Shown piece after piece: positions 33,616 through 42,817 of a stretch of 64,000 bases of DNA. The stretch is from an uncultured Bacteroidales bacterium (lineage in GTDB: Bacteria; Bacteroidota; Bacteroidia; Bacteroidales; UBA932). Location of the stretch: NCBI GenBank assembly GCA_944323245.1, contig CALURT010000008.1:1-64000 (forward strand), in the 5' to 3' direction. How positions within the stretch are numbered: position 1 is the first letter of the stretch; each line of letters opens with the position of its first letter. The notes under the pieces were generated by a model. It ran no database searches and had not been told where the DNA came from. It saw nothing but the letters and a program-made list of their open reading frames with translations. Both the position numbers and the translations under genes were made by a program.

Positions 33616-35232
33616 ATGATGAAATCGTACAGACTTACGGCAACCGCCGTCATATTGGCATTGTCCTGTCTCATGGCTGATGCCCAGAGCAAAAGCTTCA
33701 AATTGGGGCAATGGACGGAAATCCAAAATTCCATAATCAGGGAACTGAACGGCTCATACGTGGACAGCCTCCCGGTAGACAGAATCATGAGAGCCGGAAT
33801 CAACGCCATGCTCGAAAACCTTGATCCCTACACCGAATACATTCCGGAAGAGGAAAACGAGGACCTGCAGATGATGCTGTCCAAGACCTACGGAGGCATC
33901 GGAGCCATCATCTACAAGCAGGTGGACAGCAACGTGGTCATAAACGAACCATATTACGGATCTCCGGCATATAGGAACGGGCTTGTATGCGGAGATGAAA
34001 TCATAGCCATCGACGGTTTTCCGACAAAGGGTCTTCAGGCGGCGGAAAGCAGTGACAGGATGAAGGGCAAGCCGGGTACTACAGTGACCTTTACAGTCAA
34101 GAAAGTCAGGGGCGGCGACACCCTCGACGTCCCGGTCACAAGGGAGCGCATCCATATTCCCGATGTGGAATACGTCGGAATGCTTGACGACACTACCGGC
34201 TATATCAAGCAGACCGGCTTTACCGAAAATGTATCGGAAGAAGTCAAGGCCGGATATTACAAGCTGAAAGAGGCCGGCATGAAAAAGTTGGTGCTTGACC
34301 TGCGCGGGAACGGCGGCGGGCTCATGAACGAAGCCATACGCATTGTATCCCTCTTCGTCCCGAAAGGGTCTCTCGTAGTGTCCGCCAAAGGACGGGACGA
34401 TGCCTCATACGTTGAATACAGGACGACATCCGAACCTGTCGACACGGAAATCCCGCTCGTAATCATGGTGGACGGAGGTTCCGCCTCCTCTTCCGAAATA
34501 GTGGCCGGAGCCATTCAGGACATGGACAGAGGGACGATTATGGGAACGAGGACATTCGGGAAAGGCTTGGTTCAGTCGGTAAGGCCGATAGCCTACAACG
34601 GACAGCTGAAAGTGACCACGGCCAAATACTATACTCCGAGCGGAAGATGCGTACAGGCCATAGACTATGCGAAACGGAACGAGGACGGAAGCATAGAACA
34701 TATTCCGGATTCGCTTACCCGTACATTCCATACGGCCAAAGGCAGACCGGTCAAGGACGGCGGAGGAATCACTCCAGATGTCGAAATCAAGGCGGAACAA
34801 TACAGCAGACTCGTTTATTCTCTCGTGCTTTCGGGTGTGGTCGACAGCTACGTTCTCAAATTCGTGAGGGAACACGACAGTATCGCACCGCTGCAGGATT
34901 TCCGCGTGACGGACGAGATATTCGAAGACTTCATAACGTTTGCCAAGACACAGGATTTCGATTACAGAAGCAGCGCCATGACGCTTTTCGACGAAATGAA
35001 GAAGGAATTGGACAAGGACGGGCTTTCCGAATCGATGTCCTCTGAAATCGACGCTCTCGGAAAGGCATTGGAAATGGACAAGGAACACTTCATAAGGCTG
35101 AAAAAGGATGAGATAATCCCGTTCATCGAAGAAGAAATCGCAGTCAGGTACTATTATCAGGAAGCCGGCATAGAAGTCCGGCTCAGATACGACGACCAGT
35201 TGGACAAGGCATTGGAAGCCCCTCTTATCTGA
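33616..35232 (+). CDS. S41-family carboxy-terminal processing protease (CtpA-like)
   Basis: The ATG at 33616 gives a signal peptide (MMKSYRLTATAVILALSCLMADAQ in outline) and 538 residues. A PDZ domain (about 85-165, GIGAIIYKQV...GLVCGDEIIAIDGF) is followed by the S41 core with MVDGGSASSSEIVAGA carrying the nucleophilic serine and GTRTFGKGLVQ carrying the lysine. It degrades or trims proteins in the periplasm. The start is supported by the promoter position. Confidence 0.93.
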   Translation: MMKSYRLTATAVILALSCLMADAQSKSFKLGQWTEIQNSIIRELNGSYVDSLPVDRIMRAGINAMLENLDPYTEYIPEEENEDLQMMLSKTYGGIGAIIYKQVDSNVVINEPYYGSPAYRNGLVCGDEIIAIDGFPTKGLQAAESSDRMKGKPGTTVTFTVKKVRGGDTLDVPVTRERIHIPDVEYVGMLDDTTGYIKQTGFTENVSEEVKAGYYKLKEAGMKKLVLDLRGNGGGLMNEAIRIVSLFVPKGSLVVSAKGRDDASYVEYRTTSEPVDTEIPLVIMVDGGSASSSEIVAGAIQDMDRGTIMGTRTFGKGLVQSVRPIAYNGQLKVTTAKYYTPSGRCVQAIDYAKRNEDGSIEHIPDSLTRTFHTAKGRPVKDGGGITPDVEIKAEQYSRLVYSLVLSGVVDSYVLKFVREHDSIAPLQDFRVTDEIFEDFITFAKTQDFDYRSSAMTLFDEMKKELDKDGLSESMSSEIDALGKALEMDKEHFIRLKKDEIIPFIEEEIAVRYYYQEAGIEVRLRYDDQLDKALEAPLI

Positions 35233-35245
35233 TTCCGCCTAAACC

Positions 35246-36688
35246 ATGTCCGGTGTCAAGACAAATTATGCCTACAACCTTGTAAATACGGTATCGGGCC
35301 TGTTATTCCCGCTGATAACATTCCCGTATGCCGCAAGGGTACTGTTGGCGGACGGAATCGGACAGGTACAGTTCTATACATCCATCATTACCTATATTTC
35401 TCTGTTCTCGAGCATCGGCATACCTATGTACGCCGTCAGGGAAATCGCCAAGGTAAAGGGTGACGCCGCAGCACAGGCCAGGACAGCCGCCGAAATCCTG
35501 CTGCTACACCTGACCCTGACATTGCTCGGATATGCAGTCGTGGCCGTGCTGTGCCTTACGGTAAACGACATCAAGGCAGATATTCCGCTGTTCCTCGTAT
35601 TGAGCGTCCAGATAGTTTTCACCGTCATAGGATGCGAATGGTTCTATCAGGGAATAGAAGAATTCAAATATATTACCGTCCGGAACGTAGCGGTAAAGAC
35701 AGCGGCCACGATATGCCTTTTTCTCCTTGTGAAAACAAAGGACGACCTGATGATGTACGCCGTCTACACCGTCATGGCTACGGTCGGCAACAATATTTTC
35801 AATTTCTTCAGGCTCAGGAAATATCTCGGACACCGGGTCGGGCGGTTTTCCGACCTGAACATCTTCCGGCATCTCGGACCGGCATCCCGTATCTTCGTCC
35901 TGAATCTGATCACGAGCATATATGTGAATCTCGATACGGTCATGCTCGGCTTCATCTCCGGAGCGACGGCCGTGGGATATTACACCGGAGCCACCAAGCT
36001 CACAAGAATGCTGCTCGGAATCGTCACCGCACTCGGGACGGTCATGATTCCCAAAATGTCGCACCTCCATGCCTCCGGCAATACGGATGAATTCGACAGA
36101 CTCGCACGGAAATCCTTGGGTTTCGTCAATTTCATCAGCCTGCCTATGGCGGCCGGATTGGCAATCCTCGCCCCAAGCCTGATCAACGTTTTCTGCGGGG
36201 CATCATACGCCCCCGCTGCCGATACGCTGCTGATAATATCGCCTATAATCCTGTTCATTTCGCTGTCAAACGTTACCGGTATCCAGATTCTCTACCCTCA
36301 GGGACGAGAAAGGACAGTCATCATTTCGACACTGATGGGAGCTGTATTGAATTTCATCCTCAATCTCATCCTGATTCCCGAATATCAGCAGAACGGGGCG
36401 GCGGCAGCTACTGTCGCCGCAGAATTGAGCGTAACGCTTTCCCAGGTCATAATTGCGGGGAAATACATTCCGGGAAAAATCGTTTCCTTCGGATATGCGA
36501 ACTATTATATCGGGACGGTACTGATGTCAGCCGTATGCATTGCCCTCCGCTTCGCCGGAATGGGGGCGTTGCTTGAAGTCATCGTCATACCTGCCGCCGG
36601 CATATTCACATACGGTCTGTGGCTGCTCCTGCGCAAGGACAGACTCATGGCCGAAATACTCAGAAGCATGAAAATTCCTCTAACATGA
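35246..36688 (+). CDS. Polysaccharide flippase (Wzx/MOP superfamily)
   Basis: The protein has 480 residues and about twelve to fourteen membrane helices. NYAYNLVNTVSGLLFPLITFPYAARVL and GATKLTRMLLGIVTALGTVMIPKMS are characteristic of oligosaccharide flippases of the MATE-like MOP superfamily. It would move a lipid-linked glycan across the inner membrane. It begins a three-gene set with UDP-galactopyranose mutase and a DUF4422 glycosyltransferase. Confidence 0.88.
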   Translation: MSGVKTNYAYNLVNTVSGLLFPLITFPYAARVLLADGIGQVQFYTSIITYISLFSSIGIPMYAVREIAKVKGDAAAQARTAAEILLLHLTLTLLGYAVVAVLCLTVNDIKADIPLFLVLSVQIVFTVIGCEWFYQGIEEFKYITVRNVAVKTAATICLFLLVKTKDDLMMYAVYTVMATVGNNIFNFFRLRKYLGHRVGRFSDLNIFRHLGPASRIFVLNLITSIYVNLDTVMLGFISGATAVGYYTGATKLTRMLLGIVTALGTVMIPKMSHLHASGNTDEFDRLARKSLGFVNFISLPMAAGLAILAPSLINVFCGASYAPAADTLLIISPIILFISLSNVTGIQILYPQGRERTVIISTLMGAVLNFILNLILIPEYQQNGAAAATVAAELSVTLSQVIIAGKYIPGKIVSFGYANYYIGTVLMSAVCIALRFAGMGALLEVIVIPAAGIFTYGLWLLLRKDRLMAEILRSMKIPLT

Positions 36689-37824
36689 AAGAATACGATT
36701 ATCTGATAATAGGCTCGGGCATTTTCGGAGCCGTTTTCGCATGCCTGAAAAAAAGAGAAGGCAAAAAATGTCTCGTGATAGACAAAAGGCCCCATCTCGG
36801 AGGCAACCTATATTGCGAGAGAATCGAAGGCATCGATGTACACAAGTACGGACCGCACATCTTCCACACCTCGTCCAAAAAAGTATGGGACTTCGTAAAT
36901 TCTTTCGTGGAATTCAACAGGTTCACCAACAGCCCGCTCGCCCGATACAAGGGAGAACTCTACAATCTTCCGTTCAACATGAACACTTTCAGGCAGATGT
37001 GGGGAATCCGCACGCCGGAAGAAGCCTCTGCAATCATAGAAAGACAAAAAGAGGAAGCCGTTTCCGCCATGAAAGAGGCCGGACACAGCACCCCCGCCAA
37101 TCTTGAGGAACAGGCGAAAATCCTCGTCGGACAGGATATTTTCGAAAAACTCATCAAGGGTTACACTGAAAAGCAATGGGGCCGCAAATGCTCCCAACTG
37201 CCTCCGTTCATCATCAGGCGGCTTCCGGTAAGGCTCACTTACGACAACAACTACTTCAACGACAAATATCAGGGAATCCCCGTCGGAGGATACAACAGGC
37301 TGATAGAAGGCCTTCTTGAAGGAATAGAAACCCGGACCGGAGCGGACTTTTTCGAAGACAGGGAATACTGGAGCGGACTTGCCGAAACCATGGTATTCAC
37401 GGGGCAGATAGACGAATTCTTCGACTGCCGTTTCGGCAGGCTGCTGTACAGAAGTCTCGTGTTTGAAGAGGAAATCTGGGACTGCCCCAACCTTCAGGGC
37501 AATGCGGTGGTGAATTACACCGACATAGAGATTCCGTACACGAGAATCATAGAGCACAAGCACTTCGGAATGACCGGACAAGAAGTCTACAATAACCCCA
37601 AGACTGTCATTTCTAAAGAATTTCCATCGGAATGGACTCCGGGCGTGGAACCTTACTATCCTGTCAACGACGAAGCCAACGACAGACTCTATTCACAATA
37701 CAAAGTTTTGGCGGACAGGGAAAAGAATGTTATATTTGGAGGACGCCTTGCCGAATACAGATATTACGACATGGCGCCGATAGTGGAAAGGCTTCTCGAT
37801 GGGAAATACGACCGAAATATCTGA
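36685..37824 (+). CDS. glf: UDP-galactopyranose mutase
   Basis: The ATG at 36685 overlaps the flippase stop (ATGA); the open frame continues upstream inside that gene but without conservation. Length is 379 residues, normal for Glf. The FAD motif is IIGSGIFGAV near residue 7, followed by KRPHLGGN, YGPHIFHTSSKKVW, FTNSPLARY and a C-terminal FGGRLAEYRYYDM. It converts UDP-galactopyranose to UDP-galactofuranose, so the glycan made here or elsewhere contains galactofuranose. Confidence 0.96.
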   Translation: MKEYDYLIIGSGIFGAVFACLKKREGKKCLVIDKRPHLGGNLYCERIEGIDVHKYGPHIFHTSSKKVWDFVNSFVEFNRFTNSPLARYKGELYNLPFNMNTFRQMWGIRTPEEASAIIERQKEEAVSAMKEAGHSTPANLEEQAKILVGQDIFEKLIKGYTEKQWGRKCSQLPPFIIRRLPVRLTYDNNYFNDKYQGIPVGGYNRLIEGLLEGIETRTGADFFEDREYWSGLAETMVFTGQIDEFFDCRFGRLLYRSLVFEEEIWDCPNLQGNAVVNYTDIEIPYTRIIEHKHFGMTGQEVYNNPKTVISKEFPSEWTPGVEPYYPVNDEANDRLYSQYKVLADREKNVIFGGRLAEYRYYDMAPIVERLLDGKYDRNI

Positions 37825-38677
37825 CCGTATCCGGATTCTCGTGTGCTGCCATAAAAGTGACGTGGCGGCAGACATGGCCCCGTACATGCCGATACATGTC
37901 GGCAAAGCATTGTCAGAAAATTACTTAGGCATACAGGGAGATGATACTGGCGACAATATAAGTTCCAAAAACAAAACCTATTGCGAACTGACCGGGATGT
38001 ACTGGGCATGGAAAAATCTCCGCGACGCAGACATCATCGGGCTGTGTCATTACCGCAGATATTTCGACTTCCACCATCAGAACAGGGGCGGACTCCCTTA
38101 TACCGCCATCGGCTCCGACAGATTCGCCGGCACCGATTTCAGTATTCCTCCGGAAATGATTGCCAAGATCAGGAAAGGGAACATTGTCGTCGCACGCAGA
38201 CTCACATACCAGTATTCGATGTATGCGCATTACTGCGTAAATCATGTCAGCGAAGACCTCAGGGTTCTGGAAGAGGTGGTAAAGGAAATGTCGGATGCGG
38301 ACACTTATAGCAATTTCCGGAAATTTTTCCTATGCTCGAACAGCCTGTCCCCTTTCAACATGTTCATCATGGACAGACAGACATTCGAAGAATATTGCGG
38401 ATGGCTTTTCCCTATACTCGAAGAGGTCGAAAAGAGACTGCACATTGACGGGAGGTCCGACTATCAAAAAAGGGTGTTCGGATTCATGGCCGAAAGGCTG
38501 CTGAACGTATTCCTGTACTCGAAGCGCGGGAAAACGATGCGGGTTCCCGTGCTCTGGTTCAATGATGATGAAGCACGGAAACCCGCCAAAATCTTCAGGA
38601 AACACATCATACGTTTCCTGTACAATCTGTCTTTCTTCCCCGTAAGGCTTCTGAACGGAAGATTTTCTTCCAAATGA
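37799..38677 (+). CDS. DUF4422 glycosyltransferase
   Basis: The protein has 292 residues. RIRILVCCHKSD at the N-terminus, NKTYCELTGMYWAWKN, DIIGLCHYRRYF and NMFIMDRQTFEEYC are typical of DUF4422, a family found in capsule and lipopolysaccharide clusters. It overlaps glf by 26 bp, so a transfer of galactofuranose is a reasonable guess. The acceptor is unknown. Confidence 0.85.
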   Translation: MGNTTEISDRIRILVCCHKSDVAADMAPYMPIHVGKALSENYLGIQGDDTGDNISSKNKTYCELTGMYWAWKNLRDADIIGLCHYRRYFDFHHQNRGGLPYTAIGSDRFAGTDFSIPPEMIAKIRKGNIVVARRLTYQYSMYAHYCVNHVSEDLRVLEEVVKEMSDADTYSNFRKFFLCSNSLSPFNMFIMDRQTFEEYCGWLFPILEEVEKRLHIDGRSDYQKRVFGFMAERLLNVFLYSKRGKTMRVPVLWFNDDEARKPAKIFRKHIIRFLYNLSFFPVRLLNGRFSSK

Positions 38678-38684
38678 ATAAGGG

Positions 38685-40967
38685 TCATTTTTTCCTCTTC
38701 TTCATCTGCTTGCGTTCCTTGATGGCCCTGCGGACCTTCTCCTTGCGGACTGCCTTGTTACCCTGCGGAACCTGCGAGACTGCCGATGACTTATCCTTTT
38801 CTTCCAATCCGCTCTCGACAAGTTCGTAGTCAAGAAGTTTCTGTTCGAGATTGGCTTTCTTCACCCTGATTTTCACGGCATCGCCGAGGCGGTAGACAAC
38901 CTTGGTCCGTTTGCCCACGATACGGTAATTGTCCTGGTCAAACTCGAAATAATCCGATTTGATGTCACGAAGCGGCACCATTCCCTCTATCTTGGACGGC
39001 TCGGTCTCCACGTACATTCCCCACTCTGTCAATCCTGAAATATGACCCTCATACTCATACCCGACCTTGTCCTGCATGTATTCCACGAGCTTGTACTTCA
39101 CGCTTGAACGTTCGGCTTCGGCTGCGATCACTTCCCTGTCAGAGGCGTAGCGGCATTGTTCCTCATAATAGTCCTTTTTCTGCGAATCGGCGTTCGCCAT
39201 GTACATGGCAAGAAGCCTGTGTACCATCATGTCGGGATAACGCCTGATCGGAGATGTGAAATGCGTATAATATTTGAAGGCAAGGCCGTAATGACCTATA
39301 TTGTCCGTGCTGTACTTGGCCTTGGACATCGTCCTCAGCGACAGCAGTTCTATGGCATTGAATTCCGGCTTGTCCTTGGCTTCGGCGAAAAGCCCGTTGA
39401 GGGTCTTCGAAATTTCCTTTCCGGAACCCGTCGGACCCATTTTATATCCGAAATTCCCTACGAATCCTCTCAGATTTTCCAATTTTTCCTGATTAGGCTC
39501 GTCATGTACCCTGTAGACGAAGGTTTTCGGCGTCTGTCTCTTGCCCTTGGCAACGACATCTGTCCTGCAGCCTTTCGCCACAAATTCGGCAACGCTCCTG
39601 TTAGCCAACAGCATGAATTCCTCTATAAGCCAGTTGGCCTCCTTGGAAATCTTCTGGTAAACCCTTACAGGTTTCCCTTTTTCATCCACTTCGACCTTCA
39701 TCTCCGGCCTTTCGAAACTTATCGCACCTGACGCAAACCGTTTCTTGCGGAACTTGGATGCCAGATCGTTCAACGTCAGTATCACCTTGCCGATTTCGGA
39801 CGAAGCGTCCTTCGAATCTATTATCTGCTGTGCCTCCTCGTATGCGAATCTGTAGTCGGACATGATGACCGTCCTTCCGAACCATTGGGAAACGACCCGG
39901 GCCAAAGGCGTGATTTCGAAAACTGCCGAAAAGCAGAGTTTCTCCTCGTGCGGCCTCAGGGAGCAGAGCTTGTTCGAAAGTTTCTCCGGAAGCATCGGCA
40001 CCGTCCTGTCCACCAAATACACGGAAGTCCCCCTGTCATGGGCCTCCTTGTCCACTATCGAACCCGGTCTGACATAGTAAGTCACGTCCGCGATATGGAC
40101 ACCGACTTCGTAATTCCCGTTTTCAAGCGGCCTGAACGAAAGGGCGTCGTCGAAATCCTTGGCATCCGCAGGGTCTATGGTAAATGTCAGGATATCCCGG
40201 AAATCCTTTCTGCCCTCCAGGTCCGCCTGCGTGATTTTGTCGGAAATCTCGTCCGCTGCGTTCTCTACCTCGGGCTCGAAACGGTAAGGCAAGGCATATT
40301 CGGCGAGAATGGCGTGCATTTCGGTATCGTTTTCCCCCGGCTCGCCAAGGACGTCCACGATATGGCCGACCGGTGTCGGATCCTTCCTGTCCCATCTGTC
40401 GACCACCGCAGCGACCTTCATCCCCGAACGGGCCTGCAACTCCCTACGTTTGCCGTCCACAGTCTCATAAACTCCGATTATGGAATATCTGTCTTCTCCT
40501 GTCTTCAGAAGGAATCCCGTATTGTCCGGCATGGTCTCCGGATTCGAAGCGGTTTTGGACCGACGGACCTTCTTATAGCCGACCGGAGCCGCTCCCAACA
40601 TCGGAATGACGATGTCATACGGCATTACGCGGCTCTGCATCAGCACCCATGCCTGCTCGCCTATTACATGCAGAATACCGATGAACGGTCTCCTCGATCT
40701 TTCGAGGATTTCCCTTACTTCGCCCTCTTTCCTCTGCGTATCGGTTTTTTCCTTGGTCACTGCCACTCTTACCGTATCCCCGTTCAACGCGCCCATCGTC
40801 TTGGATGCCTTGACGAAAATATCGTCCTCCTCGCCTTCGACGATAACGAAGGCATAGCCTTCACGCGTCATCTGCACTTTTCCAGTATATTCAGGATACT
40901 GTCTGCGTTCCTTTTTTCCTTTGCCGCCGCTGCGACTGCGATTCCTCCTGCTTACCATATTGTTCAT
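38685..40967 (-). CDS. rnr: Ribonuclease R
   Basis: The protein has 760 residues. Cold-shock/OB regions precede the RNB domain, whose catalytic stretch is DPADAKDFDDALS (D265, D271, D273, D274), with HIADVTYYV after it. An S1 domain is near residues 640-720 (YEGHISGLTEWGMYV). Both ends are very basic (RRNRSRSGGKGKK, and KERKQMKKRKK at the C-terminus). It degrades structured RNA 3' to 5'. Confidence 0.96.
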   Translation of the reverse strand: MNNMVSRRNRSRSGGKGKKERRQYPEYTGKVQMTREGYAFVIVEGEEDDIFVKASKTMGALNGDTVRVAVTKEKTDTQRKEGEVREILERSRRPFIGILHVIGEQAWVLMQSRVMPYDIVIPMLGAAPVGYKKVRRSKTASNPETMPDNTGFLLKTGEDRYSIIGVYETVDGKRRELQARSGMKVAAVVDRWDRKDPTPVGHIVDVLGEPGENDTEMHAILAEYALPYRFEPEVENAADEISDKITQADLEGRKDFRDILTFTIDPADAKDFDDALSFRPLENGNYEVGVHIADVTYYVRPGSIVDKEAHDRGTSVYLVDRTVPMLPEKLSNKLCSLRPHEEKLCFSAVFEITPLARVVSQWFGRTVIMSDYRFAYEEAQQIIDSKDASSEIGKVILTLNDLASKFRKKRFASGAISFERPEMKVEVDEKGKPVRVYQKISKEANWLIEEFMLLANRSVAEFVAKGCRTDVVAKGKRQTPKTFVYRVHDEPNQEKLENLRGFVGNFGYKMGPTGSGKEISKTLNGLFAEAKDKPEFNAIELLSLRTMSKAKYSTDNIGHYGLAFKYYTHFTSPIRRYPDMMVHRLLAMYMANADSQKKDYYEEQCRYASDREVIAAEAERSSVKYKLVEYMQDKVGYEYEGHISGLTEWGMYVETEPSKIEGMVPLRDIKSDYFEFDQDNYRIVGKRTKVVYRLGDAVKIRVKKANLEQKLLDYELVESGLEEKDKSSAVSQVPQGNKAVRKEKVRRAIKERKQMKKRKK

Positions 40968-40984
40968 GATATATTTAACCGCTG

Positions 40985-41051
40985 CAAATTTAACATTATT
41001 TGGCTTACATGGGCCGTTCGGGACAATTTTTACAAAATAATATTATTTTTG
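40985..41051. promoter_or_regulatory. Divergent promoters: rnr (-) and gpmI (+)
   Basis: TAAATTTG on the minus strand (40985-40992) lies 17 bases before rnr. TATTTTTG on the plus strand (41044-41051) serves gpmI and rules out a TTG start at 41056. Confidence 0.5.
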
Positions 41052-41094
41052 CAGATTGGTTGAAAAAGAAAATCAAGATAAATCGTATAAACTC

Positions 41095-42612
41095 ATGAAC
41101 AGAAAAGTCATTCTTATGATCCTCGACGGATGGGGCGAGGGCAAACACGACTGGACAAACGCCATCTTCACCCAAGGCGCTCCGTATATCGAGTCGTTGA
41201 GAAAAAAATATCCTTACGGCCTTCTGCAGGCAAGCGGCGAATATGTCGGCCTTCCTGACGGGCAGATGGGCAACTCGGAAGTGGGTCACCTCAACCTCGG
41301 TGCAGGAAGGGTGGTCTATCAGGATCTGGTAAAAATCAATATGGCCTGCAGGGACCACAAACTTCTCGAAAATCCTGAAATAAAGGCTGCCTACGACTAT
41401 GTGGCCAAAACCGGCAAACAGCTTCATTTCATGGGACTCGCTTCCATGGGAGGCGTACACAGTTCTTTGGAGCATGTCTATGAGTTCCTGGCTGTCGCCA
41501 AACAATACGGCTTGGAGAAAGTGTTCGTACACTGCTTCATGGACGGACGCGACACCGACCCTAAGAGCGGAAAAGGCTTCGTGGCAGAACTTGAAAAGAA
41601 AATGGCCGAAACCACGGGAAAGGTGGCTTCGGTATGCGGAAGATACTATGCCATGGACAGGGACAAGAGATGGGAAAGAGTGAAAATGGCCTACAATCTT
41701 CTCGTAAAGGGAGAAGGTACCAAATTCACTTCCGCCACCGAAGGCATCGAGGCATCCTACAACGAAGGCGTCACCGATGAATTCATCAAACCGATATGCA
41801 TAACCGGAGCTGACGGCAACCCGGTGGGCACCATCCAGGAAGGCGATGCGGTGATATTCTTCAATTTCCGCAACGACAGGGCAAGGGAAATAACCGCCGT
41901 ACTGACCCAGCAGGACATGCCGGAGTTCGGAATGAAGACGATTCCTCTGCACTACTGCTGCCTGACCCCTTACGATGACAAATTCACCGGACTTCACATC
42001 CTCTTCGACAAGGAAAACGTACAGGAAACCCTCGGAGAAGTCGTATCGAAGGCAGGAAAACGCCAGCTTAGAATCGCTGAAACCGAAAAATACGCCCATG
42101 TCACGTTCTTCTTCAATGGCGGACGTGAAACTCCGTTCGAAAACGAAGACAGGATTCTTGTCAATTCACCAAAGGTCGCCACTTACGATCTTCTTCCTGA
42201 AATGAGCGCACCTGAAGTGACCGAGAAACTCGTGGAAGTCATCAAGACAGGAAAGGAAGACATGATTATCCTGAATTTCGCCAACGGTGACATGGTGGGA
42301 CATACGGGAGTGTTCCCTGCAATCTGCAGGGCTGTCGCCCGTGTCGACAGGTGCGTCAGGGAAGTAGTGGAAACGGCTGTTGCAAATGACTATGCAGTCC
42401 TTCTGACTGCCGATCACGGCAATGCAGACCACGCATTCAATGCCGACAGCACGCCGAATACGGCCCATTCGCTGAATCCGGTACAGTTCATAGCCATCAA
42501 CGCAGGTGCGGAAAAGGTGGAGGACGGCAAACTCGCCGACGTGGCCCCTACCATCCTCAAACTGATGGGCATTCCTCAGCCTGCCGCCATGACGGGACAT
42601 TCGCTGATTTGA
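41095..42612 (+). CDS. gpmI: 2,3-bisphosphoglycerate-independent phosphoglycerate mutase
   Basis: The ATG at 41095 follows the promoter by 43 bases and gives 505 residues, the family's usual length. [10 protein letters not shown] holds the first metal aspartate (Asp11), [15 protein letters not shown] the catalytic Ser61, and [22 protein letters not shown] and TADHGNADH the other metal and phosphate ligands. It interconverts 3- and 2-phosphoglycerate in glycolysis with manganese. Confidence 0.97.
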   Translation: MNRKVILMILDGWGEGKHDWTNAIFTQGAPYIESLRKKYPYGLLQASGEYVGLPDGQMGNSEVGHLNLGAGRVVYQDLVKINMACRDHKLLENPEIKAAYDYVAKTGKQLHFMGLASMGGVHSSLEHVYEFLAVAKQYGLEKVFVHCFMDGRDTDPKSGKGFVAELEKKMAETTGKVASVCGRYYAMDRDKRWERVKMAYNLLVKGEGTKFTSATEGIEASYNEGVTDEFIKPICITGADGNPVGTIQEGDAVIFFNFRNDRAREITAVLTQQDMPEFGMKTIPLHYCCLTPYDDKFTGLHILFDKENVQETLGEVVSKAGKRQLRIAETEKYAHVTFFFNGGRETPFENEDRILVNSPKVATYDLLPEMSAPEVTEKLVEVIKTGKEDMIILNFANGDMVGHTGVFPAICRAVARVDRCVREVVETAVANDYAVLLTADHGNADHAFNADSTPNTAHSLNPVQFIAINAGAEKVEDGKLADVAPTILKLMGIPQPAAMTGHSLI

Positions 42613-42621
42613 GATTTGACT

Positions 42622-42679
42622 AACAACGGTCCGGCGAATTTATGTTGCTCATGACTAAAGAATTCGTCGAACCGTCGTT
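42622..42679. repeat. Imperfect inverted repeat, 19-base arms
   Basis: Arm 42622-42640 pairs with 42661-42679: 16 Watson-Crick pairs, one G-U and two mismatches around a 20-base loop. It lies ten bases after the gpmI stop. There is no U-run after the second arm, so it is not a standard intrinsic terminator, although it could slow polymerase or protect the mRNA end. Confidence 0.75.
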
Positions 42680-42684
42680 AATGA

Positions 42685-42809
42685 GAGAGGTTGGCCCAAA
42701 AGGAGGAATTTCAAGGCTTGCGAAGATGAGAAAACCGCAGTGTACTGCCGTACATGAGGATTTTCGAATCAAGCGTAACGCAGAAAGTACCCTTTTGGGC
42801 CAACCTCTT
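42685..42809. mobile_element. MITE-like intergenic repeat element with terminal inverted repeats
   Basis: The ends 42686-42703 and 42791-42808 are perfect 18-bp inverted repeats, extendable by G-U and Watson-Crick pairs. The interior also folds back: GCTTG/CAAGC, AAAACC/GGATTTT and an apex TGTAC-TGCC-GTACA, so the whole 125 bp can form one long interrupted hairpin. There is no coding frame. I recall similar hairpin elements repeated in intergenic regions of Bacteroidales, but cannot verify it here. It ends nine bases before the stop of the convergent lipoprotein gene. Confidence 0.6.
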
Positions 42810-42817
42810 TCGGAAGT

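Noticed and set aside
39885..41063. 392-codon plus-strand open frame
   Set aside because: Antisense to rnr, crossing its promoter; no recognisable domain.
41005..42099. 364-codon minus-strand open frame
   Set aside because: Antisense to gpmI; no recognisable domain.
42622..42679. Intrinsic terminator of gpmI
   Set aside because: The hairpin is not followed by a run of T on either strand; kept as a repeat instead.
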